From positions 1-64,000 of the forward strand of contig JANYHF010000083.1 of NCBI GenBank assembly GCA_025359185.1: a stretch of 64,000 nt of DNA, in the 5' to 3' direction. Origin of the DNA: Hyphomicrobiaceae bacterium. GTDB lineage: Bacteria > Pseudomonadota > Alphaproteobacteria > Rhizobiales > Hyphomicrobiaceae. Shown piece by piece: positions 9,488 through 18,120 of the stretch. A model generated the notes under the pieces. The model worked only from the letters and a program-made list of their open reading frames with translations. It had not been told where the DNA came from and did not search any database. Position 1 is the first letter of the stretch, and every line of letters starts with the position of its first letter. Both the position numbers and the translations under genes were made by a program.

Positions 9488-9580
9488 GAGCCGTCTCCGA
9501 ACAAACGATGTTGCGCTGCGCAAGCGCGCGCAATTGAGGGAATCCAATTAGCAGCTTATAAGGCAGCCGCTTTGCTGAAG

Positions 9581-10675
9581 TCAACGAACAACCTCCTGCG
9601 GCGCGGAACTGGGCACTGGTCGGCGCTCGGCCAGGGCTGTGAGGGCTGGATAGACGAGGCTCGGAACTGCACCGGGCTCACTTGGATCGATCATTTCGTG
9701 CGGCAGATGGGCGTCTTTGGGGAACTCGAAGCGCGTGAGATCGGCCCCATCACTCTTCCAGATGTCCGCCGTCTCGAAGGTGACATAGTGATCGACCGAA
9801 TCATCATCTGCATTGGTGACGACAACGATGGACCCGGCAGCAGGTTTGTTCTTGTGGGCTTGCCGGCGCACGGCAAGGCCAAGGCGCATATATTCGCCCG
9901 TACCATGCGTCGATTGCCGTTTGTAGCTGTGCGCCCGGCTCACCCCGCCAGCCCGCAAAATTGGGTCCTTCCAAACCGAGATATGTGGGAGCAATAGCAT
10001 GAGCCGCATCAGAAAGGCATTGGGCGAGACGCCGAACTCGGCAAGACCGAAGGCAGGCGCTACCAGCACGGCCCGCGTCACCTCTGGCCGGTTTTGTGCG
10101 ATCCAGCCTGCCAGAATGCCACCGCCGGAAATACCAATGACGATCACTTCGTGGCCAAGGCCCGCCGCAACATCGATGCAATGATCGCAGAAATCGGCGA
10201 GTTCGCGGGCGCTGGTGTGGCGCAGCGCATCCGTGGTGTTGTCCTTGTGCCCGTTGTAGGGCATTCGCGGCGCCAGCACGTTATGGCCAGCCGCGTGCAG
10301 ATCCGGCGCCCATTCGCTGAACGAGTAGGGGCAGTTCGAGAGGCCATGGATAAGCACAAATACCTTATCGGTCTTGCGGCCATGCACCAACAATTGCGGC
10401 TCGCAGATCGACAGAACGGGGGCCTCGGGATGCGCGGCAGCAGCCTGAAAGCGCAGCATGGACTCATTATAACTCTTGGACGGATCCGGCCGCGATGCAA
10501 GTCCGCTGGTCATCACGGGCAGAACGCCTGCGAGCAACAGCACCAACACGACCAACCCCACCCAGCCGAGCACTGCCCAGCCGAAGCCAACCACCAGCCC
10601 GCTGAGAAAAATGACGATGGCAAACACGCCGAGCACCATGCCGATGGTGATCATGGCCTTCATGGCAATCGACAT
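9581..10675 (-). CDS. membrane-anchored alpha/beta hydrolase
   Basis: The 364-residue product begins with two hydrophobic helices (IGMVLGVFAIVIFLSGLVVG and VGLVVLVLLLAGVLPV), followed by an alpha/beta-hydrolase domain. Visible catalytic elements are VLIHGLSNCP (oxyanion-hole region), the nucleophile elbow GISGGG, an aspartate-rich segment NADDDSVDH as the acid candidate, and DAHLPHEM with the histidine. It resembles monoacylglycerol-lipase/carboxylesterase-type enzymes; the substrate cannot be told. ATG 10675 was chosen because the preceding residues of the open frame are not hydrophobic and look non-coding. The PfkB kinase gene lies upstream on the same strand. Confidence 0.85.
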   Translation of the reverse strand: MSIAMKAMITIGMVLGVFAIVIFLSGLVVGFGWAVLGWVGLVVLVLLLAGVLPVMTSGLASRPDPSKSYNESMLRFQAAAAHPEAPVLSICEPQLLVHGRKTDKVFVLIHGLSNCPYSFSEWAPDLHAAGHNVLAPRMPYNGHKDNTTDALRHTSARELADFCDHCIDVAAGLGHEVIVIGISGGGILAGWIAQNRPEVTRAVLVAPAFGLAEFGVSPNAFLMRLMLLLPHISVWKDPILRAGGVSRAHSYKRQSTHGTGEYMRLGLAVRRQAHKNKPAAGSIVVVTNADDDSVDHYVTFETADIWKSDGADLTRFEFPKDAHLPHEMIDPSEPGAVPSLVYPALTALAERRPVPSSAPQEVVR

Positions 10676-10742
10676 GGTTCCCGCCCCGCTACGCCCACAG
10701 AGCACCGCTCTAATCCAGCCTCAGGCCACACGCGAGTCCGCA

Positions 10743-11837
10743 TCAGATGGTCCATGTTTTCACCGGAAGCGTCTTACGTGTTTCGGCCATCCGTTCGTCC
10801 AGTTGCGGGCGCTTGAGCAGGCCCGATTGCGTGTCGATGTGGGTGACCACCGAGGCCGAGTTGATCACGCCTGCCCGAATCGCGTCCTCGGGCGTTGCGC
10901 CCTCGGCCACAAACGAGGCGAAGGTGGAGGCGAAGGCATCGCCGGCGCCTGCTGTGCCGGCCACTTTGACCATCAAAGCCGGGCAATAGATAACGCCATG
11001 GGGCGATCCGACATAGGCACCGTTTTTGCCGTCGCTGACCAGCACCCAGCGCGGCCCAAGCTTGTGCATGGCGCGGAAGAATCCTGCGAGCGGCATCTTG
11101 AAGCCAACGCCGACCAAGCCGTTCGTAGCCAAATCCGGCATTTCGCCGCCATTGCCCGCTGTCAGCTGTGGACCGCTGTCACTGTAACCCTCCATCAGCG
11201 AGGGTACCAAGACGCCCGCTTCGGCCCGGTTGATGGCCAGAATATCGATATGGGCGAGGCTGGTACGGAAATCGCTCGCCTTGGAGGTCAGCTGCCGCAC
11301 GCCAGGATTGGTCGCCACCATCGCACCCTCGGCCTTGGCTTGGGCGACGATCGAGGGGAAGCAATTGGCGGACTCGTTTGAGAGGCTTGATACATAGACC
11401 AGTTGCGTTGCGAAAGCGTCTTTCCGCAGGTCCTTGGGCTCCAGAAGCGTGTTCGCACCCCGGAAGGTGAAGATCGCGGCGTTGCGGTCGTGCGAGGAAA
11501 TCAGCACCGATGCGCCCGTCGGCAGGCGGCCATCCCGGACGGTATAGCGGGTCGACACACCTTCGGCAGCAAGCCCCGCCAAGATGGTCTCGGCCCGCGC
11601 GTCCTGGCCAAGTTTGACCAACGCCGCCACATCATGCCCCAGCCGCGCCATGCCAACGGCAGTGTTCACCGCGCCGCCGCCGCAATGGGTCGAAACCTCT
11701 TGCGCCTCGTTCTTGCGTCCCTCCTCCAGCAGTAGGAACGACGTCTGGGCATTGCCCAGCGCCATACGCTCGATCTGTTCGCTAGGAATGACCGCAATCG
11801 TATCGATCAACGCACTGCCGATGGTCAGGACTTTCAT
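10743..11837 (-). CDS. PfkB-family carbohydrate kinase
   Basis: This ribokinase-fold kinase (364 residues) has the N-terminal GSALIDTIA start, the substrate-side CGGGAVNTAVGMARLG motif and the C-terminal anion-hole/catalytic signature GTAGAGDAF near residue 298. It is adenosine-kinase/ribokinase-like, but the exact sugar or nucleoside cannot be assigned. It has two bases between its start and the glutathione-transferase stop, so the two are probably co-transcribed. Confidence 0.88.
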   Translation of the reverse strand: MKVLTIGSALIDTIAVIPSEQIERMALGNAQTSFLLLEEGRKNEAQEVSTHCGGGAVNTAVGMARLGHDVAALVKLGQDARAETILAGLAAEGVSTRYTVRDGRLPTGASVLISSHDRNAAIFTFRGANTLLEPKDLRKDAFATQLVYVSSLSNESANCFPSIVAQAKAEGAMVATNPGVRQLTSKASDFRTSLAHIDILAINRAEAGVLVPSLMEGYSDSGPQLTAGNGGEMPDLATNGLVGVGFKMPLAGFFRAMHKLGPRWVLVSDGKNGAYVGSPHGVIYCPALMVKVAGTAGAGDAFASTFASFVAEGATPEDAIRAGVINSASVVTHIDTQSGLLKRPQLDERMAETRKTLPVKTWTI

Positions 11838-11839
11838 AC

Positions 11840-12454
11840 TCAGGCTTTCCTTGCAGGCTCCATGGACGCGACGCCGGGTTCGGCGGCGATGCGCATCAGC
11901 CAGGCGGCAATCCCGGGATAGGGCGTCATGTCGAATTCGCCCTCATGGGCAACGTGCGTATAAGCATAGAGCGCGATGTCGGCAATGCTGAGACTGTCGC
12001 CAACCAGGTAGGGGTGCTTGGCAAGGCGCTTTTCCATGACACCAAGCGCCTTGTGACCGCGCTCCCACTTTTCGGGCAACAGGGCCGCGTTTTTCTCCTT
12101 CAGGCCTTTGAAGGCGATCCATTGGCGAGCGACGGCAACATAGGGCTCGTGGCTGTATTGCTCGAAAAACAGCCATTCGAACACGCGGGTGCGGGCAAGC
12201 CCGGGTGCGGCCAGAAAGCGCGTGCCCTCGGCGAAATGGGCCAGGATGGCGTTGGATTCGGTGATCACCTCACCGCCGGCGAGCACGGCGATTGGAACCT
12301 GCCCAAGCGGATTGAGGGCCAGGAACTCCGGCGTGCGGGTGGCCCCTTGGCTCGGTCTGATTTCGATCCACTCGTGCGGACGCCCCGTTAGCTCAAGGAT
12401 CTGCTTCACCTTCCAGCAATTGCCCGAGTTGCCGCTGCCATAGGCTTTGATCAT
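11840..12454 (-). CDS. glutathione S-transferase family protein
   Basis: The 204-residue product has an N-terminal thioredoxin-like domain (MIKAYGSGNSGNCWKVKQIL, NPLGQVPIAVL with the cis-proline, and ITESNAI for glutathione binding) and an all-helical C-terminal domain with LSIADIALYAYTHVA. This is standard GST length. ATG 12454 is preceded by GGAGC at a good distance. The frame stays open to 13954 on this strand, but that extension is antisense to the flavoprotein gene and is rejected. Confidence 0.92.
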   Translation of the reverse strand: MIKAYGSGNSGNCWKVKQILELTGRPHEWIEIRPSQGATRTPEFLALNPLGQVPIAVLAGGEVITESNAILAHFAEGTRFLAAPGLARTRVFEWLFFEQYSHEPYVAVARQWIAFKGLKEKNAALLPEKWERGHKALGVMEKRLAKHPYLVGDSLSIADIALYAYTHVAHEGEFDMTPYPGIAAWLMRIAAEPGVASMEPARKA

Positions 12455-12616
12455 GATATTGCTCCGTTGATATTTACCGCATCCAACCCCACCGGCGCTG
12501 AAGCCGTCAAATAAGCTTCCGGCATCCCGCCCATAGCCGCCTACATCGCTTGCGGCCAACACTCCTGCTATCCTGGCCTGGATTGAAAATCTCATTTTCG
12601 TCAGGGGGACGGCACG

Positions 12617-14008
12617 ATGATCGGAGGTGATAGCGGATTGCAGGCGGCCCTCGCGGCGCTCGCCCAGCGCTTCGGGACGCGGCTGCAAACCGGTCTCGCG
12701 ATCCGCGAGCAGCACGCCAGCACGTTGACTTGGCTGCCAGTGGCTGCGCCCGATGCAGTCGTGTTTGCTGAAGCGACTGAGGATGTGGTTGAAGCCTTGC
12801 GCATCTGCGCCGAACACAAAGTACCCATCATCCCGTTCGGCGCGGGCACCTCGCTGGAAGGCCACGTCAACGCACCTTTTGGCGGTATTTCGCTCGATCT
12901 GTCGCGGATGAACCGCATCCTCTCCATCAACGACCAGGATCTCGATGCTGAAGTTGAAGCTGGTGTGACTCGCACGCAGCTCAACGACCACTTGCGCGAC
13001 CGGGGTCTGTTTTTCCCGGTTGATCCTGGCGCAGGGCACGCGACTTTGGGCGGGATGGCCGCAACGCGCGCGTCCGGTACCACGGCGGTGCGCTATGGCA
13101 CCATGAAGGACAATGTCCTCAACATCACCGCTGTGATGGCCGATGGCCAGATCGTGCGCACCACGGGGCGGGCGCGCAAGTCGTCGGCGGGGTACGATCT
13201 CACGCGGCTGCTGGTCGGCTCTGAGGGCACACTCGGCATCATCACCTCGCTGACGGCGCGTTTGTTTGGCATTCCAGAGTCGATCCTCGCCGCTGTCTGC
13301 CCGTTCAGGACGCTGGAAGGCGCTTGCAATACCGTCATCCAGGCGATCCAGCTTGGGCTCGGTGCCGCGCGCATGGAGCTGCTCGACGAGCTGCAGATCC
13401 GGGCGTTCGTCGCCTACGCCAACTTGCCGCTCGAAGAAGCGCCGACGCTGTTTGTCGAGTTTCATGGCACGCCCGCCGCCACCCGCGAGCAAATTGAGAT
13501 GTTCCGGTCGATTGGCGAGAGTGAGGGAATGCTGCGCTTTGACAGCGCCGAAACGGCCGAGGACCGCAATCGTCTCTGGAAGGCGCGGCACGATGCGTTC
13601 TGGGCGGCCAAGGCGCTGCGGCCGGGCGCCGAGGCGATCGCAACTGACGTGTGCGTACCGATTTCGCGGCTGGCCGAATGCGTGACGGCAACCAAGGCCG
13701 ACATCGCGCGGCTGGGCCTGATCGCACCCGTGCTCGGGCATGTGGGCGATGGCAATTTCCATGTCCAGCCACTGGTCGATATGAGCAATGCGGACGAAAA
13801 ACGCCGGGTCGAGGAATTCCTGCATCTGTTGGCGGAACGCGCGCTCGGCATGGACGGCACCTGCACTGGCGAGCACGGCATCGGCACCGGCAAGATCAAA
13901 TACATGGCGGCCGAACATGGGCCAGGACTTGAGGTGATGCGGGCCATCAAACACGCGCTCGATCCCGGCAACATTCTCAATCCGGGAAAGATTTTTCCGC
14001 CCCTTTGA
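12617..14008 (+). CDS. FAD-linked oxidase, D-lactate dehydrogenase type
   Basis: The 463-residue product has the two-domain layout of the glycolate oxidase GlcD/D-lactate dehydrogenase (cytochrome) family: a PCMH-type FAD domain (IIPFGAGTSLEGH, DPGAGHATLGGMAATRASG, LLVGSEGTLGIIT) and an FAD-oxidase C domain (LGHVGDGNFHVQP and GEHGIGTGK). It probably oxidises a D-2-hydroxyacid and passes electrons to the respiratory chain. It is divergent from the GST gene across 162 bases. The related gene at 42765 is a paralogue of a different subgroup. Confidence 0.88.
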   Translation: MIGGDSGLQAALAALAQRFGTRLQTGLAIREQHASTLTWLPVAAPDAVVFAEATEDVVEALRICAEHKVPIIPFGAGTSLEGHVNAPFGGISLDLSRMNRILSINDQDLDAEVEAGVTRTQLNDHLRDRGLFFPVDPGAGHATLGGMAATRASGTTAVRYGTMKDNVLNITAVMADGQIVRTTGRARKSSAGYDLTRLLVGSEGTLGIITSLTARLFGIPESILAAVCPFRTLEGACNTVIQAIQLGLGAARMELLDELQIRAFVAYANLPLEEAPTLFVEFHGTPAATREQIEMFRSIGESEGMLRFDSAETAEDRNRLWKARHDAFWAAKALRPGAEAIATDVCVPISRLAECVTATKADIARLGLIAPVLGHVGDGNFHVQPLVDMSNADEKRRVEEFLHLLAERALGMDGTCTGEHGIGTGKIKYMAAEHGPGLEVMRAIKHALDPGNILNPGKIFPPL

Positions 14009-14042
14009 CGGGCGGACGTGGCTGTGCCTTGGCAGTCAACGG

Positions 14043-14333
14043 CAGGGAGCGGGGCGTTCAAGAGCCGCGCAATGGGTAGTCTGAGGATGCGGCCCTCGGC
14101 CGCCCCGCTGCATCGTTCTTTTGGACCCTCACGTCGCCACTTGCGGTTAGGCTAGGTGGGACTCGTCCCCACAACGGCCTTGTTCCTCTGTGGGCTGCTC
14201 CACTCCCGGGGATCTCACCCCTGGCGTGCGACGGCGACCCCCTGGAGACCACCCGTACGTCGGGCCCTCCAGGCTCTGCTCACTCCCCGCCTGACCCGGA
14301 CGCCTCCGGGCCAGACCGCTGACGGGGCGAACA
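14043..14333 (-). ncRNA. candidate structured RNA element, copy B
   Basis: This is the inverted second copy of the element at 4131-4425. The core 14132-14234 matches copy A with four substitutions in 103 bases. Two helices flanking the core have changed on both sides together: CCCG/CGGG at 14252-14255 and 14261-14264 where copy A has CCTG/CAGG, and GCGGCC/GGCCGC at 14089-14094 and 14098-14103 where copy A has GCGGTC/GACCGC. A closing stem of eight base pairs joins 14101-14108 to 14049-14056. A strong promoter-like sequence lies directly upstream. No protein gene is attached to the element, and the adjacent flavoprotein and M50 genes are unrelated to it. Confidence 0.6.
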
Positions 14334-14339
14334 AGCGAG

Positions 14340-14368
14340 ATAGTATTTTTGAAAACTAATAAATGCAA
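14340..14368 (-). promoter_or_regulatory. sigma-70-like promoter for RNA element copy B
   Basis: On the minus strand TTGCAT (14368-14363) and TACTAT (14345-14340) are separated by exactly 17 AT-rich bases. The expected start, near 14333, is at the edge of the structured element. Confidence 0.55.
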
Positions 14369-14458
14369 ATACTTCGTTCTGTTTAAGTAAACGTGGCGTT
14401 ATTATTATGGAAATTGAGATGCGTGGTGCAATACGGCGTGAAGAACGCCAATTGCACC
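14369..14458. other. short AT-rich gap between the RNA element and the M50 gene
   Basis: It is AT-rich in a GC-rich genome. No gene or clear terminator is seen. Confidence 0.35.
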
Positions 14459-16669
14459 CTACCCTATCTCCCTGCGCCAGACACCGACGATGCGGTCCCA
14501 TAGGCGGCCGAGAAGGTTGCGAGGCGGCGTGGCAATGCTGGCGAAACCGCGCGTTTCCAGAGACCTGCCGCCGGCCCAACTAGGAATCGCGCCGATCGTC
14601 AATTCGGCCTTGTACACTGCCGTTTCCGGCACCCAGGCACGGTCGGCCGATGGCTTGACTTGGATCGGGCCACCGCCAGGCCCGCCGATGATCGCGGCTT
14701 CGATGCGGGGGACGGCCTGTGCGTAGACGCTCCTTATGCGCACCGGCACGCTACCCACCGGAGACCCGTCGAACCACAGCGCGCCCTCCGCACCCGAAGC
14801 AACCAGCGCTAGATCCCGCTCCTCGATATAGGCTTCGGCTGCCACTTCGCCCGGCACCACGACCCGCATCAGCGGCCGGTCATTGCGGATCCAGGTGCCC
14901 GGCTTCAGGCCAGGCTCGATGTCGCGGACAATCCCGCCGCTTGGTGCCGCCAGGATCAGCCGGGTCTGACGTGCCTCAAGCCCGGAAATTTCCACCCGCA
15001 GCCGCCGCAGTTCTTCCTCTTCGACATGCTCCTCTTCGCGATAGTCCGCCTGCGTCAAATGGCGGTCGAGCAAGGTTGAAAGCCGCCCCGCCTTCGCTCG
15101 ATCAGCTTGTAATTTCTGCACGAGATCCGGCGCCGCAATCTCAACGAGCGGATCACCAGCGGCAACGCTTTGCCCATCGTGCACAAGCAGCCGCCCGATC
15201 AGACCCGGCTCAGGCGCAAACACCGCGTGCGCATTGCCAAGCCGCAGCACCACCGGCAGCATCAGCGACGTGCGCCAAGGCACGATCAGCGGCAATGCCA
15301 ACAGTGTCAGGCAAACGCCCACGCGGCAAATTCCCAACAGCGGACCAAGCCGCTTGATGGCCGACTTGAACCACGCCACCACCGCGCTCGAGACCGGCTG
15401 CACCAGGAAGCACAACACGACGAGTACGGCTAATGTCAGGCCGAGCGCCGGAAATACCCACGCTGCCAGCCCATAGGCGATGCCGGAATAGAGGCTGATA
15501 CGGTAGAGCCCGAGGGCCGCGCCATAGATCATCACACCCGCCTTGGTTCGCCGGCTGAAACCGGGTTCTGGAAATGGCTCCGGCGCTCCCGCCATAATCC
15601 GCCGGAAGCCCCAACCGAGCACGCCGAACGCGCGCGATTGCAGATTCTCGATGCCGGTCAGGTCGCTGAGGACGAAGTAGCCGTCAAACCGCATCAGCGG
15701 ATTGGCGTTGATGACGAGCGAGAGAACCACCAGCGAGGTCGCAGCAAACTGCATGGTGTTGCGCAGCCAGCCGGGATCGAGGAATGGCCAAGTGAGAAGG
15801 GCGAGCACGGCCAACACCAGTTCGGCAGCGACGCCCGCGATGGCGATCAGGAGACGCTTGCGCCGGTCCGGCACCCGCCAGGCCCCCGAGGTTTCCGTGT
15901 ACAGCACTGGCCACAGCAGAATGAGCGACACGCCCATCGATGGTACGTCCACGCCGCAGATGCGCGCCATATAGGCGTGCGCCAGTTCGTGCACACTCTT
16001 GGCAATGGTGAGCGCGATGGCGATGCCGATGGCGCCTTCGAGGCTGTAGAGATGATCGAAGCCGGCAATGAACTGCCCCCACTGGCGGAAGACGAGGTAC
16101 AGCGCGAGGATGAGCAGACAGAAGATCAAAAGCAGAAATCCGCGTGTGAATAACGGGCGTACAAAGCCAACCGTAGCGCGCAAGAACGGGTCGGGCGCCA
16201 CCAGCGGGATTTTGCGGAAGAGGAGTTCGCCCAGCCACTTGCTCGCCGTCAGCATGACGCCCCGGCGCTTGGCCTTGGCTTGCATCTCAATAAGCTTGGC
16301 AGCGGACAGGCGGGCAAGGCCGCTGCTGGTCAGAAACGCGGCAACCTGCGCCACGTGCTCGCGCTGGACCGGCAGTGTCGTCTCCGTACTGACAGCCTCC
16401 GCAATGCTGGCGGCATCACTCAAATGCCAGCGCGACAGAATCTCAAACTCGCGCCAGCCGATCCTGAAGAACGCATTGGCAGCGGGGTCTTGCAGCACCC
16501 AGCTCGGCGCGCCATCGGGCCGCCGGGGTCCGGGCACCAACTGGATGTCTTCGCGCAAGGGCGGCAGCGGTGAAGCCTGCTGTTGTGATGGGGTGGGATG
16601 AGGCGTTGACGTCACTTCGTGCCAGTTCCAGTCTCGGTCAGCTGTTCGAACCCAACACTCAGTACCCAA
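14459..16669 (-). CDS. M50 site-2-protease/HlyD fusion protein with PqqD-like N-terminus
   Basis: This large membrane protein (up to 736 residues) joins three parts. About residues 45-125 look like a PqqD/RRE-type winged helix (ANAFFRIGWREFEILSRW). About 165-450 form a multi-pass M50 metalloprotease core with the zinc motif HELAHAYMARICG and a second-ligand-like segment NPLMRFDGYF. About 490-720 form a HlyD-type periplasmic adaptor region with a lipoyl-like half motif (GLIGRLLVHDGQSVAAGDPL) and a coiled coil. It is the last gene of the adaptor/TolC run and probably takes part in export or processing of a secreted substrate. The start is unresolved: TTG 16669 or GTG 16615 are candidates, neither with a good ribosome binding site. 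Confidence 0.85.
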   Translation of the reverse strand: MGTECWVRTADRDWNWHEVTSTPHPTPSQQQASPLPPLREDIQLVPGPRRPDGAPSWVLQDPAANAFFRIGWREFEILSRWHLSDAASIAEAVSTETTLPVQREHVAQVAAFLTSSGLARLSAAKLIEMQAKAKRRGVMLTASKWLGELLFRKIPLVAPDPFLRATVGFVRPLFTRGFLLLIFCLLILALYLVFRQWGQFIAGFDHLYSLEGAIGIAIALTIAKSVHELAHAYMARICGVDVPSMGVSLILLWPVLYTETSGAWRVPDRRKRLLIAIAGVAAELVLAVLALLTWPFLDPGWLRNTMQFAATSLVVLSLVINANPLMRFDGYFVLSDLTGIENLQSRAFGVLGWGFRRIMAGAPEPFPEPGFSRRTKAGVMIYGAALGLYRISLYSGIAYGLAAWVFPALGLTLAVLVVLCFLVQPVSSAVVAWFKSAIKRLGPLLGICRVGVCLTLLALPLIVPWRTSLMLPVVLRLGNAHAVFAPEPGLIGRLLVHDGQSVAAGDPLVEIAAPDLVQKLQADRAKAGRLSTLLDRHLTQADYREEEHVEEEELRRLRVEISGLEARQTRLILAAPSGGIVRDIEPGLKPGTWIRNDRPLMRVVVPGEVAAEAYIEERDLALVASGAEGALWFDGSPVGSVPVRIRSVYAQAVPRIEAAIIGGPGGGPIQVKPSADRAWVPETAVYKAELTIGAIPSWAGGRSLETRGFASIATPPRNLLGRLWDRIVGVWRREIG

Positions 16670-16671
16670 TT

Positions 16672-16759
16672 CGTCATGGCAGCGTCGGCTGCCATCTACG
16701 GCAACTAAAATCTGGCTCGTTGTTCGCTGTCATGGATGGCAGCCTGCGCTGCCATGACG
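16672..16759. repeat. 24-base imperfect inverted repeat between two export genes
   Basis: The arms at 16672-16695 and 16736-16759 are reverse complements apart from about two bases, and each arm is itself palindromic (GGCAGC...GCTGCC). The 40-base spacer is unremarkable. It lies in the gap before the M50/HlyD gene and could act as a stem in the mRNA. It reads like a dispersed repeat unit. Confidence 0.7.
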
Positions 16760-16788
16760 ACAATTGGCCTAGAATTTGGATCGCCCCG

Positions 16789-18120
16789 CTAAAAACCCAG
16801 CACACGCCGTAGATGCGCCAGCGGACGGCGCATCAGGGCGTAGGCGAGCGGCACGGTTTCGCCGGAGATTTTGGCAGTGCCCGTCAGTCCCAAGCGCGGC
16901 TTTTCCGGACCACCGGTAAACGCGGCCTCGCCAACAAAGGCTGATGTCTGGTTGGGCAGCAGCCGGGCCTCGTAGCTCATGCGGCTGAGTTTGGCTCGCA
17001 CAGGTTTGGCCGGCGCAATGGCGAGAAAGAATTCGACCTCCGCCCCCGGCGTCACCACCAGTGCATCCTCTACGGGCACCTGAATTTCGAGCCGGATCGC
17101 CTTGGGATCGGCCAGCGTCAGAATGCGCTCGCCAACGCGCACCGGCCGCCCCAGCCATTGATTGCGATCCTCCAGCAAGACGACACCGCCCGCCTCCGCC
17201 CTGATGTCGGCACGGCTCAGCTTGTCATTGGCGTAGGCAAGGTCGCTCTCGCCCTCCGCCAGCCGCGAGCGGGCCAGTGAAATGTCCGCCCGCGCCTTAT
17301 CGTCGGAAAACGATTTCTGCTCCAGCCGCAGCCAGTCGGCGCTCAACACCGCCACATGCTTGGAGGCGACATCGCGCTGCGCCAGTAGTTCGGTGGGTTC
17401 GAGGCTGACGAGACTTTGCCCGGCCGCGACAACGTCGTTGGCCTCGACCAGCACATTCTTGATCACGCCATCCAGCGGCGCGGCGACGATAGTCGGGTCG
17501 ATGGGGACGACCTTGGCCTCGGCCAGCACCGTCAGCGGCACGGGAACTGCGCCGAGCGCGATGCCCGCGAGCACGGCCGCTGCTGTCAAAGGCGCAAAGC
17601 CCAAGCGCCAGCGCGGCCGCGGGCCTTGCAGGGCCGCCACTGTTTGGCTGATGGCGCCGCCGATCCGCACCAGCACGCGGCGTTCGCTGTCACTGAAAGG
17701 CTCGGCGCGCAACAGTATCAGCCCACCCTCTTTAGCGGTGCGCGGACCAACCACTGGCACCCAGAGGGCCGCGCCCGCGATCCATCGTTGGTGGCCGTCT
17801 TTCAGCGCAGCTGGCATGGTCTCAACGCCAATGTCCGTTGCCGCGTCCACAGTCGCGGCCGCCTCCAGATGGCTCGCCAGCCGTCCGAACCAGACAATTT
17901 GCGGTGCCATCGGATCAACCACAAGGCCGCCCGAAACGGCTGTGATCCGGCGGGCGCGCGAGCGCCACACCAGCGCGTGGTCGTAGGCAACGACACGGTT
18001 GGTGTCGTTGACTGCGATGAAGTCTACCGTTTGCGGAGCATCGGCCTGCCGCAGTTCGCCTTCCAGCTGCACGAGGCGCGATAGGCCTAGCACCTGTTTG
18101 GCCGGCTCGAGCTCCGTCAT
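16789..18120 (-). CDS. HlyD-family adaptor with long cytoplasmic N-terminal domain
   Basis: The 443-residue product has a GAF-like or otherwise uncharacterised N-terminal domain (about 1-170), one transmembrane helix (FAPLTAAAVLAGIALGAVPV), then a periplasmic membrane-fusion region: lipoyl-like half motifs (IVAAPLDGVIKNVLVEANDVV and IRAEAGGVVLLED) on either side of a helical hairpin. Such adaptors bridge inner-membrane pumps to TolC channels. ATG 18120 overlaps the previous gene's stop by four bases (ATGA), so it is co-translated with the smaller adaptor upstream. Its partner pump is not evident. Confidence 0.82.
   Translation of the reverse strand: MTELEPAKQVLGLSRLVQLEGELRQADAPQTVDFIAVNDTNRVVAYDHALVWRSRARRITAVSGGLVVDPMAPQIVWFGRLASHLEAAATVDAATDIGVETMPAALKDGHQRWIAGAALWVPVVGPRTAKEGGLILLRAEPFSDSERRVLVRIGGAISQTVAALQGPRPRWRLGFAPLTAAAVLAGIALGAVPVPLTVLAEAKVVPIDPTIVAAPLDGVIKNVLVEANDVVAAGQSLVSLEPTELLAQRDVASKHVAVLSADWLRLEQKSFSDDKARADISLARSRLAEGESDLAYANDKLSRADIRAEAGGVVLLEDRNQWLGRPVRVGERILTLADPKAIRLEIQVPVEDALVVTPGAEVEFFLAIAPAKPVRAKLSRMSYEARLLPNQTSAFVGEAAFTGGPEKPRLGLTGTAKISGETVPLAYALMRRPLAHLRRVLGF

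Noticed and set aside
8828-9997. Plus-strand frame of 389 residues
   Set aside because: It is antisense to rnpA, rpmH and part of the hydrolase gene, and has no domain.
12455-13954. Long minus-strand extension of the GST frame (704 residues in total)
   Set aside because: It is antisense to the well-supported flavoprotein gene, and the GST fold is complete from ATG 12454.
16769-17158. Minus-strand frames in the adaptor genes (alternative frames)
   Set aside because: They are shifted shadows of the HlyD-type genes with no domain content.
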